The notes beneath the pieces were generated by a model, which saw nothing but the letters and a program-made list of their open reading frames with translations, made no database searches and was not told the DNA's origin. Shown one piece after another: positions 32,404-38,560 of a stretch of 38,560 bases of DNA; the first letter of the stretch is position 1, and each line of letters begins with the position of its first letter. Where the stretch lies: NCBI GenBank assembly GCA_900763875.1, contig CAAFLX010000010.1, positions 1-38,560 of the forward strand, in the 5' to 3' direction. Made by a program: the position numbers and the translations under genes. The DNA comes from Clostridia bacterium. Lineage in GTDB: Bacteria; Bacillota; Clostridia; Christensenellales; CAG-917.

Positions 32404-32832
32404 TCAAAAATAAAACTTCCCACTTCCTCACGTGTTTTGTTCTTCCTCTACAAGAGTTGGACGTTTAGAACTCTAAATGCAACTTTCCCCTTTCCTCACG
32501 TGTTTTCCCTATCACCGTTTCCCCTTGAAAGGGAACCCACGGTGACCGCGTAGCGGGGGACAACGCGAACGCGATTGACTTCGTAACAATCGCTAGCTCG
32601 TTGCGCGCAACGAGCGGCAATCACATAGATAAGTATCGTCCTCTTGTTATGTCACTGCGCTTTGTGCGCCGGCTTCGCAACAGAATGGCGCAGTCGCTTG
32701 TACTATCCGTCAAGTTCGGCGCTCGCTTTCTCGCCGCCGTTGCGGCTCGTGTTCCGTCTTTGAAGTTGCACATTCCGTTTATAAGTACGCTCTGAATGAG
32801 TGTTTGTTTATCCGCTTGCGCCAGAGGCGCAA
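32404..32832 (+). repeat. Dispersed intergenic repeat, copy D
   Basis: The longest copy, between the convergent kinase and PTS-like genes. It has the CACGTGTTTT block twice, the TCACCG/CGGTGA hairpin (32512-32545), the core stem TGCGCC (32665-32670) / GGCGCA (32687-32692), and the end hairpin TTGCGCC-AGA-GGCGCAA (32816-32832), 14 bp from the next stop codon. It carries an extra insert at about 32564-32624 with two strong palindromes, GCGATTG/CAATCGC and a perfect 20-bp palindrome at 32596-32615. No gene is supported. Confidence 0.88.
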
Positions 32833-32846
32833 CTTGCAAAGTGCAA

Positions 32847-34247
32847 TTAGTTTTCAAGTTTTTGGTCGCCGAATTTGATTGCGCCCGTTTTGCGCATAAG
32901 CTCGCTCACGCCAAACGAGATTGCGGCAGGAAGAACGAACAGACAAAGCACTATGCCGACTCCTATTTGCCAATCGGGGATTTGTCCTTTTGACGCGGCT
33001 ATCGTGCCGAAGATGCCGACAAGACCGCTTGTGCCCATACCTCCGCCCGAAGCATTGCAACGCAAACCCATAAGCACGGCAACGAGTCCGCACACTGCGC
33101 TTGCCACGATTTCGGGAACGATGATGGCAGGCTTGCGCATGATGTTGGGAATTTGAAGCATACTTGTGCCGATGCCCTGCGAGATAAGACCGCCGACGCC
33201 GTTTTCTCTGAAACTTGCAACGGCAAAACCAATCATATGTGCCGAGCAACCGGCAACTGCCGCGCCGCCCGCGATTGCAAAAACGTCGGGGTTGGCAACT
33301 GCGGTTGCGCTTGTTGCGATTGCAACCCAAATTGCCGCCGAGGACGTGGGCATCGTGAGCAATATACCCATAACGACCGCCACGAATATGCCGACGATGA
33401 TTTTGACCGCCGTGCCCGCCTCGATTGCCAAAACGATGAGTTTTGCAAGCAAATCGATGAGTTTGATAAACGGCCAAGCAAGGAATATACCTGCAAGGCA
33501 CAAAAACATCATTCCAAGCGGAATGAGGATTATGTCGAGTTTGGTTTTGCCTGCATAAAGAGAGGCAACTTCAACGGTGAGCAAGGACACGACGTACGCG
33601 CCGATCGGGTTGCCAACCGCGCCGAAAGCTATGCTGAACGCCGCTCCTTTGCAAAGCGCGTCAACGAGATTGCCTGCAAATGCACCCACAAGCCCCGTGA
33701 CAGCCGCCGTGAAAATGACGAGAGGTTTTGCGCCGAGCTTGTGCGCGATGCCTATACCGATGCCTGCGCCCATAAGCATTTTTGCGGTGCTTGCGATGTA
33801 GCCGAGCACTTTTGCAAAAGAGTTGTCGCCGCACCAAGAGGCGATTTGAGCAAGAATCGTGCCTGCAATGAGAGTGCAGAACAAGCCTTGCGCCATGCCC
33901 GAAAAAGCGTCTATAAAGTAGCGTTTGCAATACTTTTTGACAACCGCAAGAGCCTTTTTGCCCTTGCTCGGCTGAGCCGCGTATTCTGCCAAAATGCCGC
34001 CGTTTTGCTCGGTTTCGCCGCTCTGTTCACAGCCTTGTTCACCACTCTGTTCGCAGGCTGTTTCTGCCGTTTCAGAGGCGACGTCGAGGGAGGATTGCTC
34101 GTCTACGATGTCGGTTTCACACTCGCAAAGCGAGGTGTTTTGGTTGCCGCAATCAGCTTGATTTTGCGTGGAATCGCCTAAATTTTCGGGCGATTTTTCA
34201 TCAAAAACAGCGGGTTTTTCGATGTTTTTTTGCTGGTTTTTCTTCAT
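32847..34247 (-). CDS. PTS EIIC_2-like membrane transporter with long N-terminal extension
   Basis: A 466-residue protein. Residues 1-95 are hydrophilic, rich in Glu/Gln/Cys, with short repeats (CEQSGEQGCEQSG). From about 110 on there are eight to ten membrane segments, starting FSGMAQGLFCTLIAGTILAQ, with GAGIGIGIAHKLGAK, GNPIGAYVVSLLTVE and RCNASGGGMGTSGLVG. This is the layout of the PTS_EIIC_2 family, membrane permease domains that usually lack fused IIA or IIB parts; no IIA or IIB gene is adjacent. The substrate is unknown. The start has only a weak GGAT site. It is in the same direction as, and 54 bp after, the M28-like gene. Confidence 0.78.
   Translation of the reverse strand: MKKNQQKNIEKPAVFDEKSPENLGDSTQNQADCGNQNTSLCECETDIVDEQSSLDVASETAETACEQSGEQGCEQSGETEQNGGILAEYAAQPSKGKKALAVVKKYCKRYFIDAFSGMAQGLFCTLIAGTILAQIASWCGDNSFAKVLGYIASTAKMLMGAGIGIGIAHKLGAKPLVIFTAAVTGLVGAFAGNLVDALCKGAAFSIAFGAVGNPIGAYVVSLLTVEVASLYAGKTKLDIILIPLGMMFLCLAGIFLAWPFIKLIDLLAKLIVLAIEAGTAVKIIVGIFVAVVMGILLTMPTSSAAIWVAIATSATAVANPDVFAIAGGAAVAGCSAHMIGFAVASFRENGVGGLISQGIGTSMLQIPNIMRKPAIIVPEIVASAVCGLVAVLMGLRCNASGGGMGTSGLVGIFGTIAASKGQIPDWQIGVGIVLCLFVLPAAISFGVSELMRKTGAIKFGDQKLEN
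34021..34068 (-). repeat. 24-bp imperfect tandem repeat in the EIIC-like gene
   Basis: Two units beginning CTCTGTTC, in frame, encoding the CEQSG-type repeats of the N-terminal extension. Confidence 0.55.
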
Positions 34248-34301
34248 TTTTACATCCGTTTTGCATTGAATAATGCACTGTATTTTTTCGCAAAAATTGC
34301 G

Positions 34302-35627
34302 TTATTTGCTTTCGACGTCCACAATCTTCATCTCGGATGACGGAGCGGCTTGCGGAATGATTTGCTCACCTCTTGGCGCGTCCTCTTTTGCCATAATCTT
34401 CATTGCCGCGCCAACGCAAAGGGAGAACAAGTTTTCCAAATCGGTTTTGGTGAGGGACTTGTCGCGCTTTGAATAGTCCTTGGCAACAATGTTGGCAGTG
34501 GGATTGCCGTTTTTTGCAAAGGCGTTTGAGATGAACCCGTGCAAGGAATTGAATTTGTGTCTAACGGTGTCATGTGGCATTGTGGACACGGTGATACCCT
34601 GCTCTATCGCGCTTGCGTGCACGCAAGAAACGAGGTCGGTGGAAAAGTCGATATTGCGCACGGCATCGCGCTCGGCAACTTGAAATTGACCGCTCAAAAC
34701 GTCGCCTATCGCAAGCACTTTTGCCGAGGCAAACTCGGGGTGAGCCTCAACAAACGCATACGAGCCGCCGTGCCCCGCGTTTTCCGCGCCGAAAGAGGCG
34801 TACACAATCTTGGTGTTGTCTTGCAAAAGTTCGGGTTGCTCGGCAAAATAGGCGTAGGTTGCCATTGCGATTGCAGTTGAAACGCCGTTGCCTTGGCGCG
34901 CAAACTTCTCGCTTGGCGAAAAATGCACGATGAACGCGCCGATGCCGAATATGCCCGACACGAACGGCAATATGGTGAACGCGCTTATCTTTGCCGCCAC
35001 GTTGCCGCCCTGCGTGCCGATTGCCATCTTCAAAATGCAAAACAGCACGAATATGAACACGGACACGGGCGCAAGAATCATACAAAGTTTTCTCACAAGA
35101 TTGAAATCTTTGACGGGACTGCCGAGGTTTGCGTCGTGATTGTCGCAAATTATGAGGATATTTTTGACGTTTTGGTCATCTTTTTTGCTTTCGCTGACGA
35201 CGTTGTAGGACACTTTTTTGTGAAAGATTTTGCCGACTTTTCGGTTGCCGAGATAGGCGAGCAAAAGCACGCTGCCTCCCCCCAGAAACATCACAAGGGA
35301 CAAGAGCGTGAGCATTGCGCCCGTCAAGCGGTTGCCTGCAAACGAGACAAAATACATCACATAACAAAGCGCGTACCAAATGCCGAGCAGCAAAAACGAG
35401 CCTCTGCCCAAAAGCGGAGCTGCCGAAAATGCCTCGAGACGAGTTTTTGCGTCGGTTTCGTCGTGAAGTCGGTTGCGAATTGCCCTTGCGCACGCCGTTT
35501 CGTCCTTGCTTGCCGCGATGCGGTGGGGGTATTTTTCAAGCTCGCGTGAAAACTCCTCGACAAAGCCGATTGCGCTGTCCATATTCTCTTTGCTTATTAC
35601 GCTACGTTTCTCTTCAAAGCCTGTCAT
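34302..35627 (-). CDS. M28-peptidase-like membrane protein, probably metal-deficient
   Basis: A 441-residue protein with an M28-like fold interrupted by membrane segments at about 77-97, 102-126, 180-202 and 213-235. Family landmarks are ILIICDNHDANLGSP (about 157-171), GNGVSTAIAMATYAYFAEQP (246-265) and IVYASFGAENAGHGGSYAFV (274-293). In active M28 peptidases the matching motifs are HxD, DNxSGVA and EExGLxGS. Here the metal-bridging Asp region reads GNG and the Glu-Glu pair reads AEN, so catalysis is doubtful. It may be a pseudoenzyme or use other ligands. The TATAAT box is 6 nt before the ATG with no Shine-Dalgarno, so the mRNA may be leaderless. Confidence 0.75.
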   Translation of the reverse strand: MTGFEEKRSVISKENMDSAIGFVEEFSRELEKYPHRIAASKDETACARAIRNRLHDETDAKTRLEAFSAAPLLGRGSFLLLGIWYALCYVMYFVSFAGNRLTGAMLTLLSLVMFLGGGSVLLLAYLGNRKVGKIFHKKVSYNVVSESKKDDQNVKNILIICDNHDANLGSPVKDFNLVRKLCMILAPVSVFIFVLFCILKMAIGTQGGNVAAKISAFTILPFVSGIFGIGAFIVHFSPSEKFARQGNGVSTAIAMATYAYFAEQPELLQDNTKIVYASFGAENAGHGGSYAFVEAHPEFASAKVLAIGDVLSGQFQVAERDAVRNIDFSTDLVSCVHASAIEQGITVSTMPHDTVRHKFNSLHGFISNAFAKNGNPTANIVAKDYSKRDKSLTKTDLENLFSLCVGAAMKIMAKEDAPRGEQIIPQAAPSSEMKIVDVESK

Positions 35628-35633
35628 GGTCTT

Positions 35634-35661
35634 ATTATAGCATGAATTTTGGATTTATCAA
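35634..35661 (-). promoter_or_regulatory. Promoter of the M28-like gene, leaderless geometry
   Basis: TTGATA (35656-35661), a 16-bp spacer, extended -10 TGC and TATAAT (35634-35639). Only 6 nt separate the -10 box from the ATG. Confidence 0.72.
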
Positions 35662-35683
35662 CCCAATGTCAAAGCAAACGCGC

Positions 35684-35718
35684 AAAAAGAAAAGACGCAA
35701 TTTGCGCCTTTTCTTTTT
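35684..35718 (-). terminator. Terminator of the 912-residue lipoprotein gene
   Basis: 17-bp arms with one mismatch, AAAAAGAAAAG..CGCA / TGCG..CTTTTCTTTTT, symmetric, 19 nt after the stop codon. Confidence 0.88.
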
Positions 35719-35736
35719 ATGCCTTAGGTTGCATTA

Positions 35737-38475
35737 TTATTTTGCAGTTGCGGGTGCGACGTAGTTGTTGTCCACCTTCACACCGAAACTTGCGCCGTCC
35801 GTTCCGTCAAGCATAAATCTTGCTTTGACGATGACCTTTGCTTTGATGCCGTCAAGAGGCTTGCTTGAAGTGAACGTGCCGTCTTTCCAAGTGCCTTCAA
35901 CTCTCACGTATGTGCCGTTTGTGCCAATCTTGACGTCAACGTATGCCTTGTCGGTTGCCATTGCTTTGTCTGCCTCTGCACAAGTGACGGTCAAGATGCC
36001 GTTTTTATCGATTGCGCCGCTGACGGGTGCGTGGGAGATTGTAAACACAAAGTGATTTGCGTCTTCCTTCCATTCTTTTGCAAGGTCTTCAAACGTTTCG
36101 GTTTCCTTTGCGCCGAGGTTTGCATCAATGGTGAGACCTGCATTTTCATTGACGTTGAGTTCGACGTTGAGGTTGAGCCCCGTGCTTTCGGTCATATCGA
36201 GCGTAACCTTTGCGGTTGCCGCAAGAATCTCGTTGAGGAATGCTTCGGAGCGAGCTTTGTCGTTTGCCTTTTGCAATTTCGTCCTGAGAGCCTTGTCTTT
36301 TGCAACTTGCAATTCAGCTCTGAGCACGTCGTCCGCCTTGCCTTGGTTTGCGTCGAGTTTCTTGGCTGCCGCAAGTTCTTGGTCGGTGACGAGTCCCTTG
36401 TTGGGTGCTTTTGCTTTTGCCGTGTTAAACTCATCGTCGGTCACGACCTTACCCTCGGGAATGCTCGTGTATTTTGCGCCGTCAATGATGATTGCGTTTG
36501 CAAATGCTCCGAGCCAGTTGTCGGTGTCTTTGTCAAACACATACTCGGCAAACGTCTTGTTGCCAAACCAAATCTTGCGAATGGTGGTGATTGCATTGCC
36601 GATGTTTTCATAACCGGTTACGACAGGGTCGGTGAGGGTTGCAAGCGTGAGCTTGTTGCCTTTGGTGCTGAGGAATTGGAACGCATCCAACACTGTTTCG
36701 ATGATTCTGGGGGGGTTATCTCTGCCTGCCGCTTTTGCGGTCTTGGTGACGCCTGCAACAATGTTGTCGATAAGACCTTTGAATCCGGTGACGATGTCGA
36801 TATCTTCCCACACAACACCCTCGAAGTTCGGGTTGATTGAGCGGTGAGTAGTGTCACCTGCAAAGAGGACTTTTTCCAATCTTGCAAGTGCGAGGGGCAT
36901 ACCTTCGAATGCCTCTGCAAGTGCGTTGTAGGCGTAGTCGCCCCAAAGATTCACGAGTGTTGCCGCAATGGGGACGTCAACTTTGTTGCCCTCGCTGTCC
37001 AAAGCAACAAGGCTTGCTTGTTGATTGACTTTGACTGCGAGTTTGCCGCCGACAAAACTTGCCTCAAGCACGTTGACCGCCTTGAGTGCGCCTTCCGCTT
37101 GATAGGAAAGCACTGCTTTTGCCGCGAGTTTGTCGTTGTCTGCAAGGTCGATTCTGCCACTCACATCAACGGACACTTTGCCCGTGAGTTGGAGAGTATT
37201 GCCGTTGAGTGCCGCAACAGAGGAGAATCTGTCGTGGTTGATTCTGTCAAGTTTGGTTGCGTCGATTTTAACGCCTTTGAGGTTGAGCGTTGCGCTTGCG
37301 TTGAGCACTTTGTCGGTGGTGTATTGAGCCTTGTCTTTTGCCAATTTCACCGCATTGCTTGCATCTGCTTTCTTGATGCCGAGAGAGGTGATGTTGAGCG
37401 TGACAGCGGGCACGACTTCAACTCCGTCTTCGCCATTGGGCAAACGAGTTTCGTGTCCGTTGAGAACAGCTTTGAGTCCGAACGAATCGAGCTTGCTGTC
37501 CTTGGTTTGGAATTGAAGGTATACGTCTGCGTCATCGGTTATGATTTGTTTGAGAACGTTTGCAAAGTCGCCGGAAAGAAGACCGCTGACAAACGCCCAT
37601 TTGACGCCCGTTCTGTAATAACCGTTTTGATTGACGATGGTGTTGTCGTTGATGAAGAGTGCGTTTGCAATTGCCTTGCTTGCAAGAATCTTGTTGACGT
37701 TGAGGCTGCCGTTTGCGTCAAAGAGTGCGTCTATGCCGCCCTCGTCCTCAAGCATACCGCCAAGCACGCCGGAAATCAACTCGCTGCCTTCAACCATTTC
37801 TTTGAGGTTGATACCCAAAAGTTTGACAACGTCGTTGACAAGGGTGTTGAGATTCCAGTTTGCACCCATATTTTGTGTGACTGTGGTGAGAATTTCGTTG
37901 AGCGTTTTTCCTTTCAAAAGCTCTTTGCGGAACATCAATTTGTCAAGGCTGCCGTTGTAGGTGTTGTTGAAATACTCAAACGGGACTTTCAAATTTTGTC
38001 CTGCAAAGTCAACGTAGAGGTTGTCAACGTCGTTGAGGAAATAGTACAACGTGAGCCAGTTTTCACCGTTGGTCGGGTCGTAAAGTCTTGCCTTTATTGC
38101 GGTGTTTTTGCTTGATTGCTCCTCCGCCGCAACGCCGTCTTGGTGAGAAGATCTGTCAAGCACCGCTTCGAGATCGACTCCGACGTCAATGGATTGTTTG
38201 ACTTCGCCGTCAGCAGTTTCGGTTGCAAGAGTGAGCGTCAAGCCGACGTTGAGTTTGACGTCGTCCTTTGCGCCGACCGTCACGTTGCCGATACCTTTTG
38301 ACTGATCCCAAAGAGTGTTGAAGAACTCTTGCACGTTTTCAACTTGAACATCGTCTTTGTCTTTGTCTTTGTCCTTGTCTTTGTCGCCGCCTTTGTTGTT
38401 GCACGCAACAAGCGCGAACACAAGGATCAAAGCAAGCAGCACGATGAAAAGGGATCTTATGTTGGATTTTTTCAT
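35737..38475 (-). CDS. Large lipoprotein of unknown function
   Basis: A 912-residue lipoprotein: MKKSNIRSLFIVLLALILVF leads to lipobox LVAC (Cys25), then an Asn/Gly spacer and a KDKDKDKDKDD run encoded by a hexanucleotide repeat. The mature protein seems built of beta-rich units with alternating hydrophobic residues (VTVGAKDDVKLNVGLTLTLA; ASATLNLKGVKID; LNLNVELNVNENAGLTIDA) separated by helical segments, including a coiled-coil-like Ala/Lys stretch at about 685-770. No family is recognised. It may be an envelope scaffold or lipid-binding protein; that is a guess from pattern only. AGGAGG lies 6 nt before the ATG. Confidence 0.85.
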   Translation of the reverse strand: MKKSNIRSLFIVLLALILVFALVACNNKGGDKDKDKDKDKDDVQVENVQEFFNTLWDQSKGIGNVTVGAKDDVKLNVGLTLTLATETADGEVKQSIDVGVDLEAVLDRSSHQDGVAAEEQSSKNTAIKARLYDPTNGENWLTLYYFLNDVDNLYVDFAGQNLKVPFEYFNNTYNGSLDKLMFRKELLKGKTLNEILTTVTQNMGANWNLNTLVNDVVKLLGINLKEMVEGSELISGVLGGMLEDEGGIDALFDANGSLNVNKILASKAIANALFINDNTIVNQNGYYRTGVKWAFVSGLLSGDFANVLKQIITDDADVYLQFQTKDSKLDSFGLKAVLNGHETRLPNGEDGVEVVPAVTLNITSLGIKKADASNAVKLAKDKAQYTTDKVLNASATLNLKGVKIDATKLDRINHDRFSSVAALNGNTLQLTGKVSVDVSGRIDLADNDKLAAKAVLSYQAEGALKAVNVLEASFVGGKLAVKVNQQASLVALDSEGNKVDVPIAATLVNLWGDYAYNALAEAFEGMPLALARLEKVLFAGDTTHRSINPNFEGVVWEDIDIVTGFKGLIDNIVAGVTKTAKAAGRDNPPRIIETVLDAFQFLSTKGNKLTLATLTDPVVTGYENIGNAITTIRKIWFGNKTFAEYVFDKDTDNWLGAFANAIIIDGAKYTSIPEGKVVTDDEFNTAKAKAPNKGLVTDQELAAAKKLDANQGKADDVLRAELQVAKDKALRTKLQKANDKARSEAFLNEILAATAKVTLDMTESTGLNLNVELNVNENAGLTIDANLGAKETETFEDLAKEWKEDANHFVFTISHAPVSGAIDKNGILTVTCAEADKAMATDKAYVDVKIGTNGTYVRVEGTWKDGTFTSSKPLDGIKAKVIVKARFMLDGTDGASFGVKVDNNYVAPATAK
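38353..38385 (-). repeat. Hexanucleotide microsatellite encoding Lys-Asp repeats
   Basis: Five to six GTCTTT-type units (GACAAA/GACAAG on the coding strand) just after the lipobox of the 912-residue lipoprotein. Changes in unit number would stay in frame. Confidence 0.88.
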
Positions 38476-38560
38476 AATTGCCTCCTAATAAGTTTGCCAA
38501 TTTGTCAATACGTCCTTACACACGCATACGCGTAGTAGCGGCTTACGCCAATCATCTACC

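Noticed and set aside
1..38560. CRISPR arrays, tRNA or rRNA genes, prophage or transposase genes
   Set aside because: No regularly spaced direct repeats of CRISPR size, no tRNA T-arm patterns in intergenic DNA, and no recombinase or phage proteins were found.

Overview
The window looks like chromosomal DNA from an uncultured anaerobic Clostridia-type bacterium (Bacillota), perhaps a gut Christensenellales-like lineage. This is inferred from gene content, not from a marker gene. The clues are a class III (oxygen-sensitive) ribonucleotide reductase, formate-tetrahydrofolate ligase, type III glutamine synthetase, a transketolase split into two genes, a SPOCS-LysM spore-coat-type protein beside a Veg-family protein, purine-rich Shine-Dalgarno sites, consensus sigma-A promoters and six predicted lipoproteins. 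Thirty protein genes are called. I saw no rRNA, tRNA, CRISPR array, transposase or phage gene.

Layout. 1-682: dispersed repeat copy A and a hairpin cluster. 683-6317: a repeat-rich lipoprotein, then an ECF sigma factor with its membrane anti-sigma partner, divergent from a lipoprotein carrying an RsgI-middle-like domain. 6477-9559: the SPOCS-LysM protein, divergent Veg, and a leucine-rich-repeat lipoprotein. 9602-13441: two NrdR boxes, nrdD fused to a glutaredoxin domain, and a thioredoxin-reductase-like flavoprotein whose NADPH motifs are eroded. 13571-15041: a YjjG-like HAD phosphatase, then a 52-residue protein divergent from a double-HTH regulator with an operator-like palindrome in the shared promoter. 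15060-15410: repeat copy B. 15549-18295: purB-purA behind a terminator-like leader. 18703-22686: glnN and the split transketolase. 22768-25822: a small anchored protein, repeat copy C, a HAD-IB phosphatase, a lipoprotein and a small membrane protein. 26180-31007: fhs, a short XRE regulator, an AT-rich lipoprotein, dapB with a Cys-rich insertion, and an OmpR-type response regulator. 31105-38475: its histidine kinase, repeat copy D, a PTS EIIC-like membrane protein, an M28-like membrane protein and a 912-residue lipoprotein.

The genes cover nucleotide metabolism (nrdD, purA, purB), one-carbon and nitrogen metabolism (fhs, glnN, dapB), pentose phosphate carbon flow (transketolase), and a large envelope-sensing and lipoprotein load.

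The most unusual signals are these. (1) A four-copy dispersed noncoding repeat family has hairpin stems that change in a compensatory way between copies. (2) Five genes have a -10 box only 6-10 nt before the ATG and no Shine-Dalgarno, which suggests leaderless mRNAs. (3) NrdD-glutaredoxin is followed by a reductase that appears not to use NADPH. (4) DapB carries an insertion built from a 21-bp tandem repeat. (5) The sigma / anti-sigma / RsgI-like lipoprotein locus may be a three-part envelope sensor.
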